DNA from: Phialocephala subalpina
Taxonomy: Eukaryota > Ascomycota > Leotiomycetes > Helotiales > Mollisiaceae
DNA length: 19,249 bases
Assembly: GCA_900073065.1 (NCBI GenBank)
Contig: FJOG01000021.1
Span: forward strand, 43,978 to 63,226
Reading direction: 5' to 3'
Shown here: one piece after another, positions 8,881-17,769 of the stretch
Layout of the letters: each line of letters starts with the position of its first letter
Position numbering within the stretch: position 1 is the stretch's first letter
Notes under the pieces: model-generated
The model's input: only the letters and a program-made list of their open reading frames with translations
What the model was told of the DNA's origin: nothing
Database searches by the model: none
Translations under genes and position numbers: made by a program

Positions 8881-9879
8881 GTTTAATCGAGTTAACGATA
8901 TCGAGAAAAGCGAAAAGAGAAACTTTATTATAAGAGGAGAAATAGCTAAGGAAAAAGTAGAGATTAAAAGGGTTCAAAGAATTATTATTTCGTTAGAAAT
9001 AAAGAAAAATATAGTTATCGAGTATTAAAAAGAGTTCGAATTAATCTTCGATTTTAATTTCGATAAAGGGAGTATTTTCTCGGAGCTTTGAGCGATGAAT
9101 ATAATAATCGGTGATTTCGGGGTCTTTTTTAAAATCGGATATTTTCGAGGTGAAATTATTAATTAGTTCGTCCGAGGAAATATTCTCAAATAGCGTATTA
9201 ATAAAAGAGGAATAGAGATTATTTAAAGATTATCGACGGATTAAAGTAGTATTATAAATATTTTTATCGTCTTTTTCTTTTTTTTAGTTTAAATTATACT
9301 TTGGCTTTTAGAATGTTTTATTCTTAATTATTCGATTCGAAGGAATATTTCGACGAAAAAATTCGTCCGATTAAAATGTATTTTTATTGAGCTCGATAAA
9401 AGAGTTTAATCGATAATAGGATGATTATACGGTTAGAAGGTAGGAAAAATCGGTAGTAATAAATCGAAAGTAAAATTAAAGCGAGAGTAAAATTTTAATT
9501 TAAATCGTTTAAATAAGATTAAGTAATAGACCGTGATTTGCGAGTAAATTTGGAATATGTAATTATTTTATTCTTAATTATTCGATTCGAAGGAATATTT
9601 CGACGAAAAAATTCGTCCGATTAAAATGTATTTTTATTGAGCTCGATAAAAGAGTTTAATCGATAATAGGATGATTATACGGTTAGAAGGTAGGAAAAAT
9701 CGGTAGTAATAAATCGAAAGTAAAATTAAAGCGAGAGTAAAATTTTAATTTAAATCGTTTAAATAAGATTAAGTAATAGACCGTGATTTGCGAGTAAATT
9801 TGGAATATGTAATTAAAAAAGTCTATAATAATAATCTCGTTCTTATTATCCTTTCTTATAAACTACTCTTATTACTATT
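8881..9879 (-). other. E2 linker between integrase and RT
   Basis: About 1 kb of the fast-evolving Copia linker, half of it made by a perfect 250-bp duplication (9316-9815). An acidic stretch reads in the part next to RT (about 9040-9200, SSDELINNFT, then KISDFKKDPE), as is common in this linker. No catalytic motif. Confidence 0.6.
9316..9815. repeat. Perfect 2 x 250-bp tandem duplication
   Basis: Copy 1 is 9316-9565 and copy 2 is 9566-9815; I find no difference between them. The bases just outside (G at 9315, A at 9816) do not continue the match. Unit length is not a multiple of three. Since all other repeats in the window differ by RIP-like transitions, this duplication is probably later than the mutation, or an assembly artefact. 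Confidence 0.93.
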
Positions 9880-11560
9880 GTTTTACGGCTTTAATCGCGG
9901 TATTACGTGCAATTCGACCGTTTAGTTTAAGGATACGGTAGATTTGGTCACTATTATAGCCTATAAGTATACTTCGAGCCGTTTTATCTCGCAATTTCAT
10001 CGGTTTCCTCGGGTTATTATAATAAATAATCGAATTAAAAATGCGTATATAATTATATCGAGGAAACCAACCGTAAAATGCTTCGAAAGGGACCGTATCG
10101 GCAAATAGAGCGGAGTATAGTTTGCGGACGTAAACGTAAGTAGTATATCGAACGGCTTTTAATTAAAATTTGAGGTCGAGATTAGCTTTTTTGAGGATCG
10201 AAACTACAATATACTAAATAGTTTATTCGAAGCATTCTACGGAACTGTTTATCTCGGGAGTATATAATTCGATAGCTTCTTATAAGATGCTATTCTCTAT
10301 GAGTACTCTTTGCAATTTACTAGAGATATATTCTCCTCTATTATCGTCTCGAAAACGGCGGATTATATATTTTAATTTTAAGCGCTCGAAGTATTTTTTA
10401 AAGTAAATAAAATAGTCGGTAATTTGGCTTTTAGCTTTAATATAATAAGTTACCGCGAGTTTAATTTTATTACATATAAAAATGATAATAAACCGAGAGC
10501 CTTTGAATTTAACTATAGGAATTAGGCCAATAATATTAAAGTGAATAAACTTTATAAGGAACTTCTTTCGTTGAATTTAATAATTATAAGACTTCCGCTT
10601 ACTTTTTTAAATTAAACAAGTTTCACAGATAATCGAATCGTAATTATTAAAACTATTGATTTCCTCGAAATTAATATCGCTAATTATTTTAATTAGTTTA
10701 TTAAAGTCTTATTCGCTAATATACTTGAGCCGTTTATACTATAAAAGTTTATTTATTTTGATTTAATATGCTTTTAATGCTCGTAATCGTTTAATTGGCC
10801 GATAAAAGTAATTAATAGTTAGAAAAGTAATTACACTAATAAAAAAGGGGCGATTAATGTTTATAAATAAAGAGAAAAATAAGATATTATCGAGATATTA
10901 CCTATAAAAAGGGAAAAAAGAGATCGAAACAAAAGAATTTACTTAAGAAAAAGCCGAGAAAACCGATAATTTTAATGGAGGTCGATTATCGGTAGAGTAA
11001 CGGTTAAAAAGTATCGAAAAAGCTGATTTAAAAGAAATAGTAGTAAAAGTTTAAATCGTATCGAAAAAAAGTAAAAGGATCGGTACGGCGGCGCTAGTAA
11101 TTTAAATAGTTTACGGTAATTACTTATCCGTTTAATCGAGAAATTAAAACCCGTTTTTAGCGATAATATTAACTTTAATTTTATATTAATCGACGATTTA
11201 TAAAATCGAGTCTCGATTTATAGAGATTTTAAAGCTTTTATTAAAGAGTTCCGAGATTAAAATGAGATTAAAAGAATTTATAAACGGATAGTATTTAACG
11301 TCGGTAAAAGTTAAAGTAATTAATACGCTATTTGAGCTCAAAATAAGGATAATTATCGTTTTTTTGCTTTTAAAGTTGATAAAGCCGCCGATTTTATTGT
11401 AACGATTAAAATCGCCCTTTTGTAACTCCGTGAAATGACTTATAGTTCCGATAATATAGTTTGTGCACTTAATATCGACGATTTAATTATTTTAGAGTAC
11501 TCGAAGAAAAGCAATAAAAGAGTTATCGGTTTTATTAGGTCCTCAATCGGAAATAAACTA
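9880..11560 (-). pseudogene. pol: E2 protease and integrase remnant
   Basis: Protease at about 11420-11485: IVDIKCTNYIIG (Asp codon 11474-11476 intact; the family motif is DSGCTNH), then SHFTELQKGDF. Integrase from about 10760: LL*YKRLKYISE, where Trp and both zinc-binding His are altered (W to stop, H to Y), then CETC with both Cys kept. The catalytic core has RRFRDDNRGEYI (from 10360) and EINSSVECFE, whose Glu (10235-10237) is intact. The C-terminal part reads FEAFYGWFPRYNYIRIF, GYNSDQIYRI, NGRIARNTAIKAVKQ. Protease, core and C-terminus share the frame of the gag knuckle, so gag-pro-int was one frame. Confidence 0.9.
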
Positions 11561-11999
11561 ATCGATGGTTACGGCGGAAATAAAGTCCGGTTTTTTAGTA
11601 GTTACGGTGTAATAATTAGTATTAAAATCGAGAATTTATTCTTAGTTTGCGAGATTCGAGTTAATAGTCGATACAAATAAGGATATAGTTTAAAGTAATC
11701 GAAAGTGGGTCAAGGAAAAGATAATCGGTTTATCGGACTAAAAAAGAGAATCTATAGTTTGGATTAGAGAGTTTATAGGATTAAGGACAATCTCTTAGTC
11801 TTTAGACTCGTTAATAAGCAACTCCTTTAACTCGATATCGACGGCTAAATAAGTAATATTAAAGCCGATTATAATAGCGCTAATATTTATATTTCTAAAG
11901 GAAAAGTTCTCTTTTATTTATATAGTCTTAAAATTAGAACCGAAGTTCTTATTTTATTTACGAGAGTTACCGTTATTATTTATACGTTTCCGTTTATTA
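11561..11999 (-). other. E2 spacer between gag knuckle and protease
   Basis: About 440 bp in the same frame as gag and protease, rich in Lys, Asn and Arg near the knuckle (KKEFDKKRKNNKRKR at about 12000-12040). I see no domain; this is normally the disordered gag-protease spacer. Confidence 0.5.
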
Positions 12000-12850
12000 T
12001 TTTTTCTTTTTTTATCGAATTCTTTTTTAAAGTGAAAAAATTTCATTTAATACTTAGTTTCCGTATAGCGAGGCTTTTTATAGTGATTATAAAAGTCGGT
12101 AAAACCGCGAGAACAAAAGTTACTATTAGTTATAAAGGCCGCAAAGGAGTCGTTAGTAAATAAGTTTAAGAGGACTTTTTAAGTAAAGGCTTAAAAGACA
12201 ATTTAATTGAAAGTAATTATTAGTTTCTTAAGTTTAAATATAAAGACGTTATTTTAAAGGAAAGAGCTGCGAAAAGAATCGAATGCCGAGTTAAAACCCC
12301 TTAAGAAATAGACGGTGAAATATGTCTTATAGAAAACTATAATCGAATTTAAATTAATTAGCTCGTTATTAACTCGAAAGAGAAAACTCGTATATTCGGA
12401 AATATTTTTGTAGTTCGAGAAGTAAATCGAGTAGTATTTATCGAGTAGCTCGATTAATTTGCCGTTTCCTTAAGATTAATCCGTTTATAGAATATTTATT
12501 ATAACGTAAACTCGTTTATAACTCTTAATTTTATTGAGATTCAAATAATTATATTTGCTTTAGATTATTATATAAGCTCAGGTTTGTTTCTCGAGTTAAA
12601 TAGAGAGGGATTTATCGTAAATTGCTTTTAAAGCGTTATAATCTTCGACTTTTTTAGTATAAATAGTCCGTTTAATTGTAGTAATACTCTTTTTTAGATT
12701 TGGGATAATAAAAGAGTAATAAAATTCAAGAGATTATTGTAAAGTTGAGGTTTAATTGCTTATTATTAAAGTTTCGTTTATATGGCGATCGAAATCAAAT
12801 TAATTAGATTTGTTATTTTCGAGTTAAAGAATAATATTAAAGATTAAATT
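12000..12850 (-). pseudogene. gag: E2 gag remnant with degenerate CCHC zinc knuckle
   Basis: Nucleocapsid-type Copia gag. Reading from high to low coordinates: DYNALKAIYDKSLSIQLEKQ (about 12590-12650), then LLDKYYSIYFSNYKNISEY, NNELINLNSIIVFYK, RGFNSAFDSFRSSFL and NLFTNDSFAAFITNS. The knuckle at 12050-12091 has the spacing C-x2-C-x4-H-x4-C but all four ligands are Tyr, the RIP products of Cys and His codons. The same change occurs in E1 and E3. Frame breaks and stops interrupt the N-terminal half, and the start codon cannot be fixed. Confidence 0.8.
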
Positions 12851-13136
12851 AAAAGACTTTTCTTCCGTTATTATAATAGTTATAAGGAGTTTGAGTATAT
12901 AAAGATAATATCGGCGGCGATAAGATTAAAAGGACGTATAGATTATAGATTAGTTTTTAGATGGCGATTTCGATGGGGTCGAAAGTAAGTGAGTGATCTT
13001 AAAGTATTATTAGTAAGTCTCGAAAGAGCTCTAAAGAGTTTAATGCCGATAGAATTAGTTCTACGAGGAGGAGGACGAGGAGGTTCTGAGGATGAGGAAG
13101 AAAAAGGAGGCTTTAATAAGAAAGAGAGAGAAGGTT

Positions 13137-13203
13137 CGATAATTAGAGGTTCGATTATCGGAGATTCGATTATTAGAGGCTCGATTATTGGAGACTCGAT
13201 TAA
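13137..13203. repeat. 15-bp tandem repeat in E2 pre-gag region
   Basis: Four to five imperfect copies of a unit such as GGTTCGATTATCGGA, with a five-codon period. E3 has fewer and more degraded copies at the matching place (about 675-729, directly beside the E1 insertion). Confidence 0.75.
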
Positions 13204-13354
13204 AGTATACTTTACTTGAATAGCTCGAAAGTTCTTTTGAGATTGAGTAAGGAGGAATTGGAGGAGTAAATCGGTAGATGAAGCTCGAAGGACTTAGAGA
13301 AGCTGATAGAGGGGTTGTAGAGGGGCCGGGGTCGCAAGTTGAGTAGTAGGCTCG

Positions 13355-13397
13355 AGTTGAAGTTGCAATTGAGATTGCGGTTGAAGTTGCGATTGAG
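13355..13397. repeat. 12-bp repeat in E2 pre-gag region
   Basis: Imperfect repeats built on GTTGAAGTTGC and ATTGAGATTGC. Counterpart of the E3 repeat at 461-513; the E3 units have converged to AT-rich copies. Confidence 0.65.
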
Positions 13398-13867
13398 TTT
13401 ATAATCGATTTGCGGTCCGAAAAAGTAATAGAGAAAGTTTATTTAAAGTGCTCGAAGAGGACTGTGAGGATGAGTTTGCGACGGTCCGATGAATTATAAG
13501 AATTTCGATTAGTATTTGGATTTGACTTGAGATCGAGTAAATAACGTAGTAATTGAATTAGTCTATGGAATTTGCAGGAGAATAATGATTTTCTTGGAAG
13601 TCTATTTGAGAGAAAGAAGTAATACTATTAGACCGGTCGAAAACGGACGAGTAGTAGTCTCGATCGGGGATATCGAGATACGTATCGAACGAGTCTTAAA
13701 AAGTGCTTTAAAAATAATAGAATTAACGGTTAAAGTTGCGTTATAAGAGTTAATAATTGGGGTAAACTTATTCGAGTGCGAGAAAGGTTTCTTTAGTGAG
13801 AAGAGAGTAAGTAGGGTTATTTACGTAGTACTTCTTAGGCTTTATATTCTTTCTCGACTCGATTAAT

Positions 13868-14917
13868 TTGACCCCACTCCCAAGATTACTTTCCCTTGAC
13901 TCGTATTCGGTCTCCCTTAGTATATTGACTTTGAATAATGATTCTTTGATTATAGTAGACCTATAAGAAGTCTCGAAGTAAACTTTAAACCGTTAATTGT
14001 TTCTTAAATGAAACAAATAAATTTGAGGTTTAAATCAAAATAATCGAGCTATTTTTCGGTGGAAAGTTCCGCCGCAGTCGATAAGTATTTCTTAATAGGG
14101 GCCTCAAGCTATAATAGGGCTTTATAGTGAACGGACTAATAGAAAGCGAGGAAAGTAAAAGGTAGTGAAATCGATATTAATTAGGGTTTGACCTCCCGTG
14201 TCCATAGTTCTAAAATTAAAACACGGTAATTATAGTGCAATACGAGTGCACTTTCTCCGGAAGCTCTTCCCTTAATTGCAGGGTCTTTAGACTAAGCCAA
14301 ATAAAGTATTCTCATCTCAAGAAGCCAAAAACAGTAAGTATTACTTTATAACGCCAAATAGAAACCTATAAAACCGGAATTTAATTCTTAGACTTTAAAG
14401 AACTCTTAGTGTAGCTTTAGTCCCCTCTCTTAGCTGAGATAAAGAGAAAGAAGCTAGAAATGGACGGGAGGGGAGTTTCTAATTGATTGGATTTGCTATA
14501 GTTAAATCTTAGTCTTATAAGGCCGAGTTGAGTTAATGCAGTTATAGTAGCGGTAATTGGAAAGATAAAGAAAAATACCGAGATAATTCAAACGTTAAAA
14601 CGATGAACCGAGAAAGGGAGTAAGATAAGAGATGGTCTACTCTACTTAAAGGGGGGCTGAGAGTAATGAACTTAATTATAATATAAAAATCAAGATAAAT
14701 TGAGTAATAGGAAACAAAACCCGATAAAAAGTTTTTAAGGTTCCTATATATTAGCAAATCTCTATAAAATGCGACTATAATTCTTATGTATTGTATAAAT
14801 TTATACTTTATTATAAACCGAGAAGGGACTTAATTAGATAATAAATAATTTAATGGAGTAATAGAATTTGTATCGAGTAAAAGAAACGAAGTAAAAGCTA
14901 AATCTAATGCGGAATGA
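13868..14917 (-). other. E2 leader after the primer-binding site
   Basis: About 1 kb, moderately AT-rich, between PBS and the pre-gag region. The corresponding part of E3 lies outside the window, and I see no alignment with the E1 leader. A 71-codon open frame on the element strand (14542-14757) has no recognisable feature and no counterpart, so I do not call it a gene. No other structure noticed. Confidence 0.5.
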
Positions 14918-14929
14918 GAGCTTATAACC
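14918..14929 (-). other. Primer-binding site of E2 (initiator tRNA-Met anticodon arm)
   Basis: On -, GGTTATAAGCTC follows the 5' LTR directly. It matches the complement of the initiator tRNA-Met anticodon arm (GGTTATGAGC) with one G-to-A change. The same primer type as E1. Confidence 0.7.
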
Positions 14930-15086
14930 TATTAGAAAGTATAATAGAGCATTCATTGTGTATTATTTTAAGGAAGGGAGCGGAGTTCCCTTATATGCAC
15001 CTGCATAATATAGGAGGCTGGGAGGCACGTGGCCTAAGGCCACGTGACCCCAGCCTTGGGAGATGAGGTTGAACCTCATTCTAATA
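14930..15086 (-). repeat. 5' LTR of E2 (157 bp)
   Basis: On + it starts TATTAGAAAG (TG changed to TA) and ends CATTCTAATA. Seven transitions separate it from 6848-7004. The CACGTG inverted repeat is intact; the last hairpin here is ATGAGGTT/AACCTCAT. Confidence 0.93.
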
Positions 15087-15091
15087 GTAAT
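15087..15091. repeat. Target site duplication GTAAT, right copy (E2)
   Basis: Same five bases as 6843-6847; E1 pol resumes right after. Confidence 0.92.
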
Positions 15092-15737
15092 AAACTCCTT
15101 TATATACGTTATATTTAGCACTTAACTAAATATTACTTATATTATCTCAATAGTCAGCCGATTTACTTCGAACTCGATCAAAGTATATATAAAAGCGATA
15201 AAAAAAATCTTTAAATATATTTAAAGTACACTCGATATAAGCTTAATCTTCCAAGGATTAATTTAATCGCTCGAAAATTATATTAACTTCGATTAAACCG
15301 GTAATTATAATACTAAACGGTCGATATCAAAGTATATTTTTAATATGGGATTTATAGCTATTAATTAATCCGCAAAATACTAATTTATAATCTTTTTCTT
15401 ATTATATAAAGCTAAATATATCGGGCAAATTAATGTAATTAAAGAAGTTATTTGGCTTTAAAGTTTCCTTAAGTAAATTAATCCTAGAGATTTAAGCTTA
15501 ATTACTACTATTATTTATAGAGATAATTAAAGTGTTATCGTACTTGCGAAAAACTTTTAATTCTATACTCGTACTAAGTATATCGATATTTAATATCACT
15601 TTATCCGAGAGAAGGTTATCGAAAGAAAAGTAAACTTGAAATACGTTTATACTTCGAAGTAAGTAGCAAATGGATTTACTAAAGTATTACTAAGGGACTT
15701 ATTCTAGAGATTCCGGAAAGTTATAAGAGTCGAGTAA
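15092..15737 (+). pseudogene. pol: E1 RT end and RNase H, right of E2
   Basis: Continues E1 pol in the same frame once E2 is removed. Reads NSFIYVIFST* and ISIVSRFTSNSIKVYIKAI (RT-RNase H connection), then RSISKYIFN, AKYIGQINVIKEVIWL, TTIIYRDN*SVIVLAKN and YTRTKYIDI*YHFIRERLS, typical Copia RNase H. The last block, VANGFTKVLLRDLF*RFRKVIRVE, ends at TAA 15735-15737. RNase H removes the RNA template during reverse transcription. Stops replace Gln; D of ADG is Asn. Confidence 0.93.
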
Positions 15738-16027
15738 TCTAAGAATTAAAGAGGAGATTTACTTACTATTTGATTAATTATTTGTGGACTAATTTAATTT
15801 CTATTCGAATAGTTTCGATCGAGTTACTTTTATTAATTACTTTAATCGAATAAAAAATTTTTAATCTTTTTTTATACTTTATTATAGCCCGCTATTTTTC
15901 CATAGACTTTTTTCCTTATATAGTTTTAATTGTAGTTTATCGAAGGGGGCTTAATATCACATATATATAGGAGTTACTTTGTATTAGAGACGTCGGAGTA
16001 TATAGGAGTTATTCGATCGTATAAGAG
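15738..16027 (+). other. 3' region of E1 with conserved block and purine tracts
   Basis: No intact gene. At 15931-15955 lies the block matching E2 7068-7092; upstream (15886-15930) the frame of the E2 62-codon ORF is recognisable with stops. Two TATAGGAGTTA motifs (15967 and 16001 regions) and ATAAGAG just before the LTR correspond to the three GGGAG purine runs of E2; the last is the probable polypurine tract. Confidence 0.55.
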
Positions 16028-16129
16028 TATTAAAATAGGGCTTCCTCTAATTCTCCACCTCCTGTATATAAGGGGGCTCTACCCCCTCTCAAATAATATA
16101 GAAGACATGCTCATTTATACCTTCTAATA
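16028..16129 (+). repeat. 3' LTR of E1 (102 bp)
   Basis: It starts TATTAAAATAGGG and ends CCTTCTAATA; partner of 730-831 with nine transitions and no length change. TATATAAG and most of the hairpin are kept. Confidence 0.93.
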
Positions 16130-16134
16130 GAAAC
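16130..16134. repeat. Target site duplication GAAAC, right copy (E1)
   Basis: Same five bases as 725-729. E3 sequence continues beyond. Confidence 0.9.
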
Positions 16135-16369
16135 CTTTTCTCTTTTCCTTGTTCTTAGAACTTCTTTACCCTTCTCTCTATAAAACCAATTCCTTTATTA
16201 GCACTAAACTCCTTAGTATCTCTTCGAAACTTACTAATAATACTTTGAGATTATTCACTCGTTTTCGATCCTATTGAAATCGCTATTTAAAACCCAATTT
16301 ATAATTTTAATCGTCCGAATTTATTTCTATACTCTTAAATTTATAATCTTTATAATAATTAAAGAAAAA
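16135..16369 (+). other. E3 pre-gag region, right part
   Basis: Counterpart of E2 12860-13140. On - it reads NNLKVLLVSFEEILRSL, matching the E2 antisense frame (SDLKVLLVSLERALKSL). No sense gene seen. Confidence 0.45.
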
Positions 16370-17190
16370 TCATTTAATTTAACTTTAAATATTATTCTTT
16401 AATTCGAGGATAATAAGTTTAATTAATTCGATTTTAATCGCTATATAAATAAAACTTTAATAATAAGCGATTTAATTTCGATTTTATAGTAATTTTTTAA
16501 ATTTTATTATTTTCTTTTTATTTCGAATTTAAAAGAAAATACTATTATAATCAAACGAATTATTTACACTAAAAAAATCGAGAATTATAATACTTTAAAA
16601 GTAATTTATAATAAAATAAGTCTTGTTTTCGTTTAATTCGAAAAATAAACTTAGATTTATATAATAATTTAAAGTAAAAATAATTATTTAAATCTCAATA
16701 AAATTAAAAACTATAAACGAGTTTATATTATAATAAATATTCTACGAACGGGCCGATCTTAAAAAAATAATAAATTAATCGAATTATTTAATAAATATTA
16801 TTCGATTTATTTTTCGGATTATAAAATAGTTTTTGAATATATAAACTCTTTTTCTCGAGTTAATAATAAATTAATCGATTTAAACTCGATTATAGCCTTT
16901 TATAAAATATATTTTATTATTCATTTTTGAAAAAGTTTTAATTCGATATTTAATTTTTTTAAATAGTTTTTTCCTTTAAAATAATATCTTTATATTTAAA
17001 TTTAAAAAATTAGCGATTATTTTTAATTAAATTATTTTTTAAACTTTTATTTAAAAAGTCTTTTTAAATTCATTTACTAATAATTATTTTATAGTTTTTA
17101 TAACTAATAATAACTTTTATTCTCGCGGTTTTATTAACTTTTATAATTATTATAAAAAGCTTTATTATATAAAAACTAAATATTAAATAA
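16370..17190 (+). pseudogene. gag: E3 gag remnant with degenerate CCHC knuckle
   Basis: Same segments as E2 gag, more decayed: NYNTLKVIYNK at about 16580, NKYYSIYFSDYK at about 16790 and RVNNKLIDLNSIIAFYK at about 16857-16900. The knuckle at 17142-17183 keeps the C-x2-C-x4-H-x4-C spacing with Tyr at all four ligand positions. Many Gln-to-stop changes. Non-functional. Confidence 0.78.
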
Positions 17191-17769
17191 AATTTCTTTA
17201 TCTCAAGAAAAAGGTCGATAAAAAGAAAAATAATAATAAATAGTAATATATAAATAGTAATAATAACTCTTATAAACAAAATAAGAATTATAATTTTAAT
17301 TTTAAGACTATATAAATAAATAAATAAATTTCCTTTAAAAATATAAATATAAATATTATTATAATTGATTTTAATATCATTTATTTAATTGTTAATATTG
17401 AGTTAAAAAAGTTGTTTATTAACGAGTCTACAAACTAAGAAACTGTTTTTAATTTTATAGACTTTTTAGTTCATATTATAAATTCTTTCTTTTGATCCGA
17501 TAAACCAATTATTTCTTCTCCGATTAATTCTTGATTATCCCAAACTATTTTATTTCTCTTACTATTTTTCTATTCGTTTTTACTCGTATTAATTATTAAT
17601 TCTATAAATCTCGCGAACTAAAAATAAAATCTTAATTTTAATATTAATTATTATACTTTAATTACCGAGAAATTAAACTTTATTTTTATTATAATTATCG
17701 ATTAATTTATTTTTAATCGAAAATCTAATAAAACCAATAACTTTTTTATCGTATTTTTTAAAGTATTTC
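17191..17769 (+). other. E3 gag-protease spacer
   Basis: Low-complexity, Lys/Asn-coding AT-rich DNA after the knuckle (KKKVDKK type) matching E2 11561-12000. Nothing else seen. Confidence 0.5.

Larger units (their letters stand above)
12960..13870 (+). pseudogene. Pre-gag region of E2 with conserved antisense frames
   Basis: This part of E2 matches E3 (1-729 and 16135-16290). On +, opposite to gag-pol, 12989-13219 is open (SDLKVLLVSLERALKSL, a Gly/Glu-rich middle, then GSIIR/GSIIG repeats). From about 13249 a second frame reads SKEELEE and LEKLIEGL, an L/R/K repeat, then ELVYGICRRIMIFLEVYL, ENGRVVVSIGDIEIRIERVL and an end at TAA 13746-13748. E3 shows the same residues in both frames, including a codon-sized length difference; E1 shows the last part. 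Stops are shared by E2 and E3. No family recognised. Either a decayed antisense gene or shared non-coding leader. Confidence 0.35.
6848..15086 (-). mobile_element. E2: youngest Copia-type retrotransposon, inserted in E1 pol
   Basis: An 8,239-bp element on the - strand with 157-bp LTRs, GTAAT target duplication, PBS next to the right (5') LTR and a purine-rich tract next to the left (3') LTR. Internal order from right to left: leader, gag, protease, integrase, linker with a 250-bp duplication, RT, RNase H, small ORF. It is of the same family as E3, which lies in the opposite orientation around E1. Less mutated than E1 and E3 and with catalytic residues kept in protease, integrase and RT, but still full of stops. 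Long for a Copia element, mainly because of a leader/pre-gag region of about 2 kb. Confidence 0.93.
730..16129 (+). mobile_element. E1: Copia-type LTR retrotransposon carrying nested E2
   Basis: Bounded by two 102-bp LTRs with TG..CA-type ends (TGTTAAAA at the left and TTCTAACA at the right; both mutated to TA in the 3' copy) and by a GAAAC duplication. Without E2 (6848-15086) and its duplicated target it is about 7.16 kb. Order on +: LTR, PBS, long leader, gag with CCHC knuckle, protease, integrase, RT, [E2], RNase H, 3' region, LTR. This order (integrase before RT) defines Ty1/Copia (Pseudoviridae). All coding parts carry stops from RIP-like mutation, so it is non-autonomous. Confidence 0.93.

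Noticed and set aside
11435..11680. Open frame of 81 codons on +
   Set aside because: Antisense to the E2 protease motif region; no sign of its own conservation was found.
12961..13000. GTAAGT after an ATG-rich stretch as a 5' splice site of an antisense gene
   Set aside because: The matching place in E3 lacks GTAAGT and no matching acceptor stood out.
13137..13203. Possible CRISPR-like array
   Set aside because: The units are contiguous 15-bp repeats without spacers, in a fungal retrotransposon.
14542..14757. Open frame of 71 codons on - in the E2 leader
   Set aside because: No recognisable motif and no counterpart in the window (the E3 leader is outside, E1 does not align); openness alone is weak.
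17070..17279. Open frame of 69 codons on -
   Set aside because: Antisense to the E3 zinc-knuckle region, Ile/Leu-rich as expected from AT-rich DNA.
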